The translations under genes and the position numbers were made by a program. From the NCBI GenBank assembly GCA_015066715.1, contig SVNU01000009.1, positions 1 to 40,020 on the forward strand: a DNA stretch of 40,020 nt, written 5' to 3'. A model generated the notes under the pieces. The model made no database searches. It was not told the DNA's origin and saw nothing but the letters and a program-made list of their open reading frames with translations. Each line of letters starts with the position of its first letter. Position 1 is the stretch's first letter. Positions 24,032 to 33,174 of the stretch are shown one piece after another. Source of the stretch: Ruminococcus sp. GTDB lineage: Bacteria; Bacillota; Clostridia; Oscillospirales; Ruminococcaceae.

Positions 24032-24076
24032 AATTCCGTATACTGTAATTATACGTTATTTTTGCGGAATTAGCAA
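24032..24076 (-). promoter_or_regulatory. copA promoter with possible operator
   Basis: Minus-strand TTGCTA (24071-24076), 17-bp spacer, TATAAT (24048-24053). An inverted repeat GTATA/TATAC (24038-24042 and 24050-24054) overlaps the -10, and a wider pair AATTCCG/CGGAATT (24032-24038 and 24065-24071) brackets it. These may bind a copper-responsive repressor. No repressor gene is in the window, and the arms do not match the CopY box. Confidence 0.5.
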
Positions 24077-24176
24077 ATTTGTTGTCTTATGGCAACATAT
24101 AGGAAGAATTTTAGAATATTTTGACGTATATGTACTTCAAAATGGTTACAAAACCCGAAAAAACTACGGTTTTACG

Positions 24177-24205
24177 TTGCATTTAAATCGGAAATGTGTT
24201 AAAAT
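24177..24205 (+). promoter_or_regulatory. Promoter of the GH95-GH26 unit
   Basis: TTGCAT (24177-24182), 17-bp spacer, TAAAAT (24200-24205). The start codon follows about 38 bp later. Confidence 0.6.
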
Positions 24206-24242
24206 AAGCATTAATACTAAAAGAAAATCAGGAGATAGGCTT

Positions 24243-26552
24243 ATGAACGAAACCCTTTTATGGTATGAAAGTGCGGCGGACAGCTTCAGCAGTGCACTGC
24301 CTGTAGGCAACGGCAGAATCGGCGGTATGATTTACGGAAAGCCGTATAATGAAGTAATATGCATTAATGAGGATTCAGTGTGGTCAGGCGGAAAAAGAAA
24401 CAGAATCAATCCCGACTCAAAGGAAGGCTTGAATGAAATCCGTCAGCTTCTTGAAGAAGATAAATTAAGTCAGGCGGAAAGTACGGCTTACAGAAAGCTT
24501 CAGGGGATTTCACCTGTAAGCAGACATTATATGCCCCTTGCCAATCTGAATATAGATATGAATTTGTCAGGGGTGGCAAAAGAATATAAGCGTGGTCTGA
24601 ATCTTGAAAACGCAATCTCATTTGTTGAGTTTAAAAATAATGGTGTATTATATACAAGAGAGGTTTTTGTTTCTGAGCCTGACAGTGTAATGGTGGTTCA
24701 TCTGACGGCTGAGGAGGGAACTCTTGATTTTTGTGCATATTTCAGCTGTATCGAAGATTATTATGATGACAATCGTCCTGTAAAGGAAAATATGCTTCTT
24801 CTGACAGGCGGCTTCGGCGGCAGTGACGGAATTCGTTTTGCATCGGTACTGACAGCAACCGTTGACGAGGGAGTTGTCTATACTGAGGGTAACAGACTTT
24901 ATGTTAAGGATGCAAGGGAAGCGTGTATTATAGTAGGGGCAAAAAGCAGCTTTTATGCTGATGAAGCTTTTGATGATGCCGCTGTCATGGATGTTGAGTA
25001 TGCGGCGGAATGCTCCTATGATGAGCTGAGATACAGACATCAGTGCGATTATAAGGAACGTTATGACAAGGTAACATTAAATCTCAATGACAATAAGGGC
25101 TATACAGAATTGATTCCTACTGACGAGCGTATAATGCGCATGAGGGGCAATGACCTTGACGATAAGGAGTGCGACAGTCATATTCATGACAACGGACTTA
25201 TGACCCTTTACTTTAACTTTGCACGTTACCTCATGATTTCAGGAAGCCGTTCAGGTACACAGCCTCTTAATTTTCAGGGAATATGGAATCAGGATATGAA
25301 TCCTTACTGCGGCGGACGATTTGAGCTTAATGTAAATACGGAAATGGACTACTGGATTGCTGAAAGCTGTAATTTAAGCGAATGTCATGAGCCACTTTTT
25401 GATTTGCTTGACAGGGTATGCGAAAACGGACGTGAAACAGCAAGGGAAATGTATGGCTGTAACGGCTTTGTTGCACATACTGCAACCGATATATGGGGAG
25501 ATACCGCACCACAGGGTGAGCAGGTTCCGTCGGCAATATGGTGTATGGGCGGCGCATGGCTGTGTCTGCACATATTTGACCGTTATGAATATACGCTTGA
25601 CAAGGAGTTTTTAAAGGAAAAATATCCTGTTATGAAGGAAGCAGCAGTATTTTTTACGGAATATCTGCGTGAGGACGGCAGTGGCAGACTTGTTATAAAT
25701 CCTTCGCTTTCACCTGAAAATTCATACAAAACAGAAAACGGTGCTGTCGGAACACTTTGCAAGGGTGCATCGGTTGACAGTCAGATTATTTCAGTGCTGT
25801 TCAGTGATGTAATCAAAACAACGGAAATTCTGGATATTGACCATGATTTTGCAGAAAAACTAAAGCAGCTGCTTGAGAAAATTCCACAGCCTGAGGTCGG
25901 AAAATTCGGACAGATAAAGGAATGGACGGAAGAATACAGCGAAACTGATACCGGACATAAGTTTGTGTCACAGCTTTTTGCCCTCCATCCTGCACACATC
26001 ATAACTCCGAATAAAACCCCGAGACTTGCGGATGCGGCAAGAGCAACACTGATACGCCGCCTTATTCACGGCAGTGGTAGTGCAGGTATAAGCCGTGCTT
26101 GGGTTGCAAACATGTGGGCAAGGCTTTATGACAGCGAAATGGTTTATGAGAACATAAGAAAGCTGATTGCTTATTCGACAAATCCGAATATGTTCGATGG
26201 TCAGCCGAGAATAAGAGTAGACGGAAACTTCGGTGGTGCATCAGCCATGGTGGAAGCACTTATGCAGAGCAGCAGCGAAGAAATTACACTTCTTCCGGCA
26301 CTTCCGACAGAATGGCAGTCCGGTGAAATCAAGGGACTTTGCGCAAAGGGCGGTTTTGAGGTGTCAATAAAGTGGCAGGACGGCAAGCTTCTGTCAGCTG
26401 AAATTATACCGTCCTCTGACAGAAAATGTACTGTCCGTGCAAATACGATAATAAGTGTTTCATGTGACGGAAAGAATGTGAATTCAACCCATTCTGAGGG
26501 TACGGTGACTTTTGACGCTGAAAAAGGACATGTTTATACAATAAGGAGCTGA
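24243..26552 (+). CDS. GH95 family glycoside hydrolase (alpha-L-fucosidase type)
   Basis: A 769-residue enzyme of family GH95, which contains inverting alpha-1,2-L-fucosidases and alpha-L-galactosidases. It begins LLWYESAADSFSSALPVGNGRIGGM, the typical N-terminal domain start, cited in part. The (alpha/alpha)6 barrel follows. Active-site residues by family pattern are the Asn pair in NVNTEMDYW (Asn363, Asn365), the general acid in SPENSY (Glu492) and the Asp in DGNFGG (Asp660). No signal peptide or dockerin is present, so it probably acts in the cytosol on imported oligosaccharides, such as fucosylated xyloglucan fragments. The ATG follows CAGGAGATAGGCTT; an upstream in-frame ATG at 24177 lies in the promoter. 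Confidence 0.93.
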   Translation: MNETLLWYESAADSFSSALPVGNGRIGGMIYGKPYNEVICINEDSVWSGGKRNRINPDSKEGLNEIRQLLEEDKLSQAESTAYRKLQGISPVSRHYMPLANLNIDMNLSGVAKEYKRGLNLENAISFVEFKNNGVLYTREVFVSEPDSVMVVHLTAEEGTLDFCAYFSCIEDYYDDNRPVKENMLLLTGGFGGSDGIRFASVLTATVDEGVVYTEGNRLYVKDAREACIIVGAKSSFYADEAFDDAAVMDVEYAAECSYDELRYRHQCDYKERYDKVTLNLNDNKGYTELIPTDERIMRMRGNDLDDKECDSHIHDNGLMTLYFNFARYLMISGSRSGTQPLNFQGIWNQDMNPYCGGRFELNVNTEMDYWIAESCNLSECHEPLFDLLDRVCENGRETAREMYGCNGFVAHTATDIWGDTAPQGEQVPSAIWCMGGAWLCLHIFDRYEYTLDKEFLKEKYPVMKEAAVFFTEYLREDGSGRLVINPSLSPENSYKTENGAVGTLCKGASVDSQIISVLFSDVIKTTEILDIDHDFAEKLKQLLEKIPQPEVGKFGQIKEWTEEYSETDTGHKFVSQLFALHPAHIITPNKTPRLADAARATLIRRLIHGSGSAGISRAWVANMWARLYDSEMVYENIRKLIAYSTNPNMFDGQPRIRVDGNFGGASAMVEALMQSSSEEITLLPALPTEWQSGEIKGLCAKGGFEVSIKWQDGKLLSAEIIPSSDRKCTVRANTIISVSCDGKNVNSTHSEGTVTFDAEKGHVYTIRS

Positions 26553-26562
26553 CATAAAATAC

Positions 26563-28152
26563 ATGAAGAAGTTTAAAACAGCCGCATTGCTGCTGTCACT
26601 TATGATGACCTTTACGGCATGTGAGGAAATTTCACAGCTGCCGTTGGGAACAAACAGCAATACAGCTGCCGAAACGACAGAAGCAACGGAAGAAACAGTT
26701 GCATATACTGAATATGTTGCGGAAATTCCGGAAATCGTTACTGCAGAGGCAAGCATGACTATTCAGGCAGAGGACTGCGAGCTTAATGGAAATCTCACTG
26801 TTGCTGACGAAAGAAAGGGATATGCCGGTGAAGGATATGTTACCGGATTTCTTGGCGAGCAGGCAGATTATCTTATTGTTCCGGCAGATATTCCGGCATC
26901 CCAGCATTATGATATTACAATATGTGTAGCAGCGGATGTTAAGGTTATCAACAGCGTGTCGGTAAATGACAATGATATCGGAGAGTTTGTTATTGACGGT
27001 GATGACGGAAAGTTTGTAAGGGTAACATTTTATGGCGTTTACATGGATGAGGGGCAATCGCTTATTCAGGTGAACAAGGGCAATGACGAATTTGATATTG
27101 ATTATATTGAAATCAACAACAACGAAGATATCTATGAGGATGCCCTTGAGGTGGACGCAACTCCTGTTTCGGAAAAAAGTTCATATGAAGCAAAAGACCT
27201 TATGCGATATTTAAAGGAAAACCTTGGAAAGAACATTATTACAGGTCAGTTTGCATCAGACAGCAAGAACCTCGAGCTTGAGCATATTTATGAGAAAACA
27301 GGTAAATATCCGGCAATCAGATTCGGAGATATTGGCGGATATTCAAAGGGTGAGCCACCCCTTGAAAGCGAAATAAAGGCTGCCCGTGAATGGGATGAGC
27401 GGGGTGGAATAGTTGGCTTTATGTGGTACTGGAATTCTCCTGCAGGGGATTCGTCGGTTTATGCCAAGGATACAAAATTCAGTCTTGAAAATGCTGTTAC
27501 AGATGAAAAAATAGCAGAGCTTGGTATCTCGGAGATACAGGAGCTTTGCAGACAGGGTGTTATAAGCAGCGAATGTCTTGCGATTGTTGAGGATATCGAT
27601 GAAGTATCAGGCGGACTTTTGGAGCTTGCAAACGACGGAATACCGGTATTATGGCGTCCGCTTCACGAAGCAGGAGGTGGTTGGTACTGGTGGGGAGCAA
27701 GCGGCGAGGAAGCGTACATATGGCTTTATAACCTCATGTACGAGCGTATGACCAAATATCACGGACTTGACAATCTTATATGGATATGGAACGGACAGGA
27801 CGAGAATTATATGGTTGACAGCGATAAATATGATATTGCTGCCATTGACATATATCTTGCGCCGAATACAGCCTTCGGAAGCCGTTCGGAGCAGTATCAG
27901 TGGCTGAAAAAGCTTACTGAGGGTGAAAAAATGATTGCGCTTAGCGAGTGCAGCAGTGTTCCCGGAATAAGTGAGATGCTGAGAGATAATGCTGTATGGT
28001 CTTTCTTTGGCTTGTGGTACGGTGATTACCTCACAGGAAATAAAGCGAAGCCTGATGAGATTTACACCCTTGACAGTGACCTTGTACGAATGTACAATGC
28101 GGAAAATTCAATAACACTTGATGAGTATGCCGGTGTGTACGGACATGAATAA
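26563..28152 (+). CDS. GH26 beta-mannanase-type lipoprotein with N-terminal CBM
   Basis: A 529-residue lipoprotein: signal with lipobox TFTAC (Cys20), a Thr/Glu-rich spacer, a beta-sandwich carbohydrate-binding domain of CBM35 type (about 65-195; starts TIQAEDCELNG), then a GH26 domain (about 210-529). Catalytic residues by family pattern are the acid/base in WRPLHE (Glu369) and the nucleophile in ALSECSS (Glu462). GH26 enzymes cleave beta-1,4-mannan, and some act on mixed-linkage glucan. The absence of a dockerin and presence of a lipid anchor place it on the membrane outer face. It is 10 bp after the GH95 gene, with AAGGAG upstream, so the two are probably co-transcribed. Confidence 0.92.
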   Translation: MKKFKTAALLLSLMMTFTACEEISQLPLGTNSNTAAETTEATEETVAYTEYVAEIPEIVTAEASMTIQAEDCELNGNLTVADERKGYAGEGYVTGFLGEQADYLIVPADIPASQHYDITICVAADVKVINSVSVNDNDIGEFVIDGDDGKFVRVTFYGVYMDEGQSLIQVNKGNDEFDIDYIEINNNEDIYEDALEVDATPVSEKSSYEAKDLMRYLKENLGKNIITGQFASDSKNLELEHIYEKTGKYPAIRFGDIGGYSKGEPPLESEIKAAREWDERGGIVGFMWYWNSPAGDSSVYAKDTKFSLENAVTDEKIAELGISEIQELCRQGVISSECLAIVEDIDEVSGGLLELANDGIPVLWRPLHEAGGGWYWWGASGEEAYIWLYNLMYERMTKYHGLDNLIWIWNGQDENYMVDSDKYDIAAIDIYLAPNTAFGSRSEQYQWLKKLTEGEKMIALSECSSVPGISEMLRDNAVWSFFGLWYGDYLTGNKAKPDEIYTLDSDLVRMYNAENSITLDEYAGVYGHE

Positions 28153-28157
28153 AAATT

Positions 28158-28197
28158 GCAAAACTGCTTTTGAAATTTCTTTCAAAAGCAGTTTTGC
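28158..28197. terminator. Strong terminator after the GH26 gene
   Basis: A perfect 18-bp stem (28158-28175 with 28180-28197) with a 4-nt loop lies 6 bp past the GH26 stop. GTTTAAAG follows on the plus strand. On the minus strand it follows the spoVB stop by about 70 bp, with ATTTTTATT after it, so it can work for both convergent genes. Confidence 0.82.
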
Positions 28198-28267
28198 GTT
28201 TAAAGTAAATTATATAAAGAAAGGAAAGCGGATGAAATAATATTTTATGCCGTGAAGCCGATAATTT

Positions 28268-29887
28268 TTATTCATTGAAATCGTAATGCTTTTTCCTGGA
28301 AATCAAATTTCCGCATAGATATGAAAAAAGCAGGTAAATCATGCCACCGGATAAAACAGCAATCGGGAGAGAAAGCTTATTATCAAGTGGGATATTGTCA
28401 TAGACGAGCCATGCTGTAGCAGCACACATAACTCCCGAAAACAATGACGGTACAAGTGCTTTGAAAAAATTTATTTTAACACCTGATATTTTCGGGTATA
28501 CTATTGTGCAAAGAATGAAAATTGCAAGATAGCATAAAAGGGTGGAAATTGCCGCACCTGATATATTGATAGGTGGTACGGGAATTAAAATAAGATTTCC
28601 AAGAAGCTTTATTATTACGCCTGCAAGCATTAGCTTTACGGGAATATCCGCCCTTCCAGCCGCCTGAAAACAGCTGAAAAGCGGAACTGAAAGGGAAAGA
28701 AAAATTACGGCAATTCCAAGTATTGAAAGACTTGGCGCAGAAACGGCACATTCTGCGGTGCGTTCGGGGAAAAGAAAACCTAAAATGGGTGCTGCAAGAA
28801 CGAAAATTCCAAGACCTGACGGCACTGCAATAAAGGCGGTTGCCTTTATGACATTTTCAGTCAGACGCTTTATTGAGGATTCATCGTTTATTGTAAAGCT
28901 TTCTGAAAGTGATGGAAGTATACCTTTTCCGAACATATTGGTTACTGATGGGATGAGGTTAAAAACCGTGATGGCAAGACCTGTGAACGAGCCGTAGAAA
29001 AATTCGGAAATATCTTCGGTGACACATACCGGAAATTCCGACCTGAAATATTCGGGAGCTGCTGTCACTGCTTTGTCAAGGCTTCGGATTATTGTTGTAA
29101 GGTCGATCACAGAAGTAAGATTTGTAACAGTTGCCCCCAGCGCTACAGGAATAAAAATTCTGAATATTTTTCCCGATATAACTTTTGTCGGCTCGGGACG
29201 GCAGTGAGCTTCGCACTTTTCAAAATCGCCGTTCCATATGTACATGACAAGGGTTCCTGCAAGCGTCGAAAGACTTATCCCAAGAATAGCGGCGGCTGAT
29301 GCAGCGGCTGTGATGTCCGTTCCCAGCGGCAAATATGGTAAAACCTTCTGAGGATTGGCAAGGACATAGGAGCATAACCCTATGCCGGCTATAAATCTTA
29401 CCACAGATTCAATAATCTGCGAAATTGCTGTGGGATACATGTTGCTCATTCCCTCGCAGCAACCTCTGTATACTGCTGTTATGCATCCCAGCAGCACCGA
29501 TGGTGAAATGACAAGCACCGACAGCCATGCATCGGGGCAGGCTGCAACATTTCTGGAAAAAGGAAAAGCAAGAAGTGCAATGATTACAGCGCCTGCAAGT
29601 CCGGCGGCAGAGAATATGGCGAGTGAAATATTCCGTATTTTACGTACATTTCTGTAATTTCCAACTGCACAGCTTTCGGCAGTCAGCTTTGCAACGGCTG
29701 TTGTAAGTCCGTTTGCGGTAATTGCGTAAACAGGCAGAAACAGACCGTATGCACAGCCAAAACAGCTCATACCGATTCCACCTAGCATGTTTGTCAGGGG
29801 GATTTTAAAGAGAGCGCCGATAACCTTTGAAATCAGTGCCGATGCAATAAGAATGACAGAACCCTTTATAAAGCTTTGTTTTTTCAA
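28268..29887 (-). CDS. spoVB: SpoVB-like polysaccharide/lipid II flippase family protein
   Basis: A 539-residue MOP-superfamily membrane protein with about fourteen hydrophobic helices. The N terminus (IKGSVILIASALISKVIGALFKIPL, cited in part) and YRGCCEGMSNMYPTAISQIIES, in parts, match the SpoVB/YabM group, which acts in spore cortex synthesis or as a MurJ-type flippase. The start is TTG with AAGGAG 7 nt upstream. In B. subtilis a related gene (yabM) sits directly next to mazG (yabN) and rqcP (yabO). Here those genes are 2-3 kb away on the other strand, so the neighbourhood is partly kept. The name reflects family, not shown function. Confidence 0.85.
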   Translation of the reverse strand: MKKQSFIKGSVILIASALISKVIGALFKIPLTNMLGGIGMSCFGCAYGLFLPVYAITANGLTTAVAKLTAESCAVGNYRNVRKIRNISLAIFSAAGLAGAVIIALLAFPFSRNVAACPDAWLSVLVISPSVLLGCITAVYRGCCEGMSNMYPTAISQIIESVVRFIAGIGLCSYVLANPQKVLPYLPLGTDITAAASAAAILGISLSTLAGTLVMYIWNGDFEKCEAHCRPEPTKVISGKIFRIFIPVALGATVTNLTSVIDLTTIIRSLDKAVTAAPEYFRSEFPVCVTEDISEFFYGSFTGLAITVFNLIPSVTNMFGKGILPSLSESFTINDESSIKRLTENVIKATAFIAVPSGLGIFVLAAPILGFLFPERTAECAVSAPSLSILGIAVIFLSLSVPLFSCFQAAGRADIPVKLMLAGVIIKLLGNLILIPVPPINISGAAISTLLCYLAIFILCTIVYPKISGVKINFFKALVPSLFSGVMCAATAWLVYDNIPLDNKLSLPIAVLSGGMIYLLFSYLCGNLISRKKHYDFNE

Positions 29888-29979
29888 GATATTCTCCTTA
29901 AAATTGTGATTTTGTTTAATAAGCGAAGATTGGTTTTATGTAAAGTGCATAACAATATATATAAATAGTAAAAAAGATG

Positions 29980-30008
29980 TTGATACTTGTGTAAATATAT
30001 GTTATAAT
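29980..30008 (+). promoter_or_regulatory. Promoter of the aminotransferase gene
   Basis: TTGATA (29980-29985), 17-bp spacer, TATAAT (30003-30008), about 45 bp ahead of the start codon. Confidence 0.75.
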
Positions 30009-30052
30009 TATATTCAGTTATATTTTTATTTATGAAATGAGGCTGAAAATAT

Positions 30053-31246
30053 ATGAATTATAAATTTTCCGATAAGGTATCGGGACTTCAGGCTTCGGCA
30101 ATCAGAGAAATTTTAAAATTCACTTCTGACCCGGAGGTTATTTCATTTGCGGCAGGAAATCCTGCACCTGAAGCTTTTCCAAAGGAAAAGGTAGCTGAAA
30201 TATCAGCGGAGATTTTTAACGAGGATCCGATACTTGCACTTCAGTACAGTGTTACAGAAGGTTACACTCCTCTGCGAAATCTTCTGAAGGAACAGATGGA
30301 GAAAAAAGGCTGTTTTAACCCTGAAACGGACGATCTCATAATTACTTCCGGTGCACAGCAGTCCAATGAATTTGCTTGCAAGGTTCTCTGCAATGAGGGT
30401 GACACCCTGATTACAGAAGCGCCAAGCTTTATCGGCTCTCTTAATGCTTTCCGTTCCTATAATGTAAACCTTAAAGGGATTGAGCTTGAGGAAGGCGGAA
30501 TGAATATTTCAAAGCTTGAGCAGGCACTCAAGGAATCGGAAGGGCAGAAGCTTATTTATGTTATTCCGAATTTCCAGAATCCTACCGGAGATACCATGAG
30601 CCTTGAAAAAAGAAAGGCTGTATATGAACTTGCCTGCAAATACAACGCTGTTATTTTAGAGGATAACCCATACGGTGATTTGAGATTTGACGGAGAAGAT
30701 GTATGCTCAATCAAGTCAATGGACAAAGAGGGGAGAGTAATTTATTCCGGTTCCTTCTCGAAAATACTTGCTCCGGGACTTAGAGTAGGCTATGCATGCG
30801 CACCGAAGGAGATTATTCAGAAAATGGTTATCTGCAAGCAGGTTGCCGATGTTCATACAACAATATGGTCGCAGGCTGTATGCTATAAATTTATGCAGCA
30901 GTGTGACATGGATGAACATTTTGCATCATTGCGTGAGGTGTATAAAAGAAAGTGCAATCTCATGCTGGAAAATATTGAAAAGCATTTTTCAAAGAAGATT
31001 AACTATACCAGACCACAGGGTGGATTATTTATCTGGTGCAATCTTCCGGAGGGCAGTGACATGCTGCAGTTCTGTACAAAGGCGGTAAAGGATTATAAAA
31101 TTGCCGTTGTTCCGGGAACTGCATTTATGATTAATGAAACAGACAATACAACTTCGTTCAGACTGAATTTCTCAACCCCTACAGATGAACAGATTGTTAA
31201 GGGTATTGAAATCTTAGGAAGAATGACAAAAGAAATGTTCGACTGA
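30053..31246 (+). CDS. PLP-dependent class I/II aminotransferase (2-aminoadipate / LysN type)
   Basis: A 397-residue cytosolic fold-type I aminotransferase. The N-terminal SFAAGNPAPEAFP, substrate-loop LQYSVTEGYTPLR, PNFQNPTGDTMS and the PLP-lysine motif SGSFSKILAPGLRVGY are those of the LysN/MocR-type aminotransferase group. The conserved Arg that binds substrate carboxylate is in SFRLNFS. No DNA-binding domain is attached, so it is an enzyme, not a MocR regulator. Substrate (2-aminoadipate, aromatic or branched-chain amino acids) cannot be assigned. It diverges from spoVB. Confidence 0.9.
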   Translation: MNYKFSDKVSGLQASAIREILKFTSDPEVISFAAGNPAPEAFPKEKVAEISAEIFNEDPILALQYSVTEGYTPLRNLLKEQMEKKGCFNPETDDLIITSGAQQSNEFACKVLCNEGDTLITEAPSFIGSLNAFRSYNVNLKGIELEEGGMNISKLEQALKESEGQKLIYVIPNFQNPTGDTMSLEKRKAVYELACKYNAVILEDNPYGDLRFDGEDVCSIKSMDKEGRVIYSGSFSKILAPGLRVGYACAPKEIIQKMVICKQVADVHTTIWSQAVCYKFMQQCDMDEHFASLREVYKRKCNLMLENIEKHFSKKINYTRPQGGLFIWCNLPEGSDMLQFCTKAVKDYKIAVVPGTAFMINETDNTTSFRLNFSTPTDEQIVKGIEILGRMTKEMFD

Positions 31247-31304
31247 AAATACATTAAAAAGTGTATTTAAAATAAAATGTTTAAACTGAAAGGAAAAAAT
31301 TAAA

Positions 31305-31844
31305 ATGGCTAAACGTTCAATTTACGACAGATATACTGCATCACAGAAATATATTGTTGCCAGAGGACAGGCGCTTACATTTCCGGCGGCACCTTTTAAA
31401 AAAGAACTTACAGACAAGCAAGTGTACGGTATTGTAATTGATATCCCGATGTCACCTACAGTTCTTGCAACAATGGTATGCTTTATAAACGGTTCTGCAA
31501 ACCTTTATTTTAACCTCGGCGGTGAGTTTGTAAATGCTGCCGGACGTTACAGAGGCGTTGCGCAGGCTTCATATGATTTCGTTAAGAATGCTTCAAATTA
31601 TCTTGGCTGCTGCGAAAAGACAACTAAGTTTGATATGCCTACAGCAGGTAAGAACTTTGTTTACTTCCTTACCAAGAGCGGTGTATATAAAACAGTAATT
31701 ACACCGAATGCTATTCCGGCGGATGATGAGGACAGAAGAAAGATTAACTTCTTCACTCAGAGAGTTATGAGCGAGCTGAGAACTGCACAGCTCAAGGACA
31801 AGGCGGCAGGTCTTGGTACAGGCTTTGTTGTTGCAGACAAGTAA
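31305..31844 (+). CDS. Protein of unknown function, 179 residues
   Basis: I do not recognise this protein. It is soluble, without signal peptide or membrane helix, and has an even alpha/beta composition. Visible stretches include YIVARGQALTFPAAPF, a YGIVIDIPMSPTVLATMVCFINGSANLYFNLGGEF core cited in part, and a CC pair at about residues 101-102. The fluent codon use and a clear AAAGGAAAAAATTAAA site before ATG support a real gene. A weak hairpin (AATACA/TGTATT) separates it from the aminotransferase. There is no operon partner that hints at function. Confidence 0.75.
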   Translation: MAKRSIYDRYTASQKYIVARGQALTFPAAPFKKELTDKQVYGIVIDIPMSPTVLATMVCFINGSANLYFNLGGEFVNAAGRYRGVAQASYDFVKNASNYLGCCEKTTKFDMPTAGKNFVYFLTKSGVYKTVITPNAIPADDEDRRKINFFTQRVMSELRTAQLKDKAAGLGTGFVVADK

Positions 31845-31932
31845 AATATGCAATTTAAGTTGAGAAAATTAACAGAATTGTTTTGATAATCCAGGTATAT
31901 TTGAATAAAAACGCCAAAGTTCAAAAAAACTA

Positions 31933-31961
31933 TTGCATTTTGGTTCGTTTTGCTGTACTAT
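31933..31961 (+). promoter_or_regulatory. Promoter of mazG
   Basis: TTGCAT (31933-31938), 17-bp spacer, TACTAT (31956-31961). The mazG start codon follows 36 bp later. Confidence 0.6.
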
Positions 31962-31997
31962 ATTAATTACGGTATTAAGCAGGGCAAAGGTGTGAAT

Positions 31998-32798
31998 ATG
32001 GAAAAATTCAGATTCAAAGATAATTATGACATAAATGATTTGCTTGAAATTATGCGTATCCTGCGCAGTCCGGGTGGTTGTCCATGGGATATGGAGCAGA
32101 CACATTTGTCTATAAGAAAGGATTTTATTGAGGAGGTCTATGAAGCTGTTGAGGCTATTGACCTTGAAGATACAGACCTTTTGCGTGAGGAACTTGGAGA
32201 TGTTCTGCTTCAGGTTGCTTTTCACTGTCAGATTGAAACCGAAAAGCAAAGTTTTACTTTTGATGATATATGCGATGAGCTATGCAAAAAGCTTATTGTA
32301 AGGCATCCGCATGTCTTTGGCGAGGTTACTGTTTCCGATACAGGCGAGGTTCTGAAAAACTGGGACAGCATAAAGAAACAGACCAAAGGGCAGGAAACCT
32401 ATTCAGATACGCTTGAAAGCGTTGCAAAGTCGCTGCCGGCGCTGATGCGTGCCCAGAAGCTTGGCAAAAGAGCCATGAGAGCCGGAATGGATTTCAGGTC
32501 GGCTGAAGATGCATTTGAATGCATAAGGCTTGAAACAGACGAGCTTGCGGAGGCTATGAAAAGCGGAGACAAGCAGCATATAGAAGAAGAATTTGGTGAT
32601 TTACTTTTTTCATGCGTTAATACTGCAAGACATCTTGATATTGACGCTGAAGAAGCACTTACAAAGGCTTCCGAAAAATTTATAAAGAGATTCAGGGAAA
32701 CTGAAAAGTTAGTTACACTTAGCGGAGCTGATATGACGGCTCTTAGCATAGATGAGCTTGATGTTTACTGGCATCAGGCAAAGGATAATCTAAAATAA
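31998..32798 (+). CDS. mazG: Nucleoside triphosphate pyrophosphohydrolase MazG
   Basis: Hydrolyses non-canonical or surplus NTPs to NMP and pyrophosphate. The 266-residue protein has two MazG helical domains: the first with GGCPWDMEQTH, then the metal-binding pattern EEVYE and EELGDVLLQVAFH; the second with ETDELAEA and EEFGDLLFSCVN. The ATG at 31998 follows AAAGGTG; an in-frame ATG at 31950 lies in the promoter. In B. subtilis the orthologue yabN precedes yabO (rqcP). Here hup lies between them. Confidence 0.93.
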   Translation: MEKFRFKDNYDINDLLEIMRILRSPGGCPWDMEQTHLSIRKDFIEEVYEAVEAIDLEDTDLLREELGDVLLQVAFHCQIETEKQSFTFDDICDELCKKLIVRHPHVFGEVTVSDTGEVLKNWDSIKKQTKGQETYSDTLESVAKSLPALMRAQKLGKRAMRAGMDFRSAEDAFECIRLETDELAEAMKSGDKQHIEEEFGDLLFSCVNTARHLDIDAEEALTKASEKFIKRFRETEKLVTLSGADMTALSIDELDVYWHQAKDNLK

Positions 32799-32833
32799 TT
32801 TAGAGAATCAAAAGAAAAATGGAGGAAATTAAT

Positions 32834-33109
32834 ATGACAAAGGCAGAATTAATTACACAGATTGCAGAAAAGGCAGAACTTTCAAAGAAGGATTCAGAAA
32901 AGGCTCTTGCAGCAGTTGTTTCATCTATCACAGAAGCTCTTACAAACGGCGATAAGGTGCAGCTTGTTGGTTTTGGTACATTTGAAGTACGTGACCGTAA
33001 GGAAAAGGAATCAAAGAACCCAAGAACAGGCGAAACAATTATCGTTCCTGCAAAGAAGGCTCCTGCTTTCAAGGCTGGTAAGGCTTTAAAGGATGCTGTA
33101 AACGCATAA
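32834..33109 (+). CDS. hup: DNA-binding protein HU
   Basis: Histone-like dimeric nucleoid protein of 91 residues, the standard HU length. It starts MTKAELITQIAEKAELSKKD and has the family motif VQLVGFGTFEVRDRKEKES, both cited to 20 residues or fewer, and a beta-arm with NPRTGETI. The ATG at 32834 follows GGAGGAAATTAAT. It is 35 bp after mazG, and a strong terminator follows. Confidence 0.96.
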   Translation: MTKAELITQIAEKAELSKKDSEKALAAVVSSITEALTNGDKVQLVGFGTFEVRDRKEKESKNPRTGETIIVPAKKAPAFKAGKALKDAVNA

Positions 33110-33123
33110 GAAAGATTACATTC

Positions 33124-33159
33124 GGCAGAGCTTGAACCGCTCTGCCATTTTGTTTTTTT
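33124..33159 (+). terminator. Terminator after hup
   Basis: A perfect 8-bp stem (GGCAGAGC with GCTCTGCC, 7-nt loop) is followed by ATTTTGTTTTTTT. It separates hup from rqcP, so rqcP expression would depend on read-through. Confidence 0.9.
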
Positions 33160-33174
33160 GAAGGGAGATATAAC

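Noticed and set aside
24648-25040. Minus-strand frame inside the GH95 gene
   Set aside because: It has no ribosome site and no recognisable family, and lies opposite well-conserved GH95 coding sequence.
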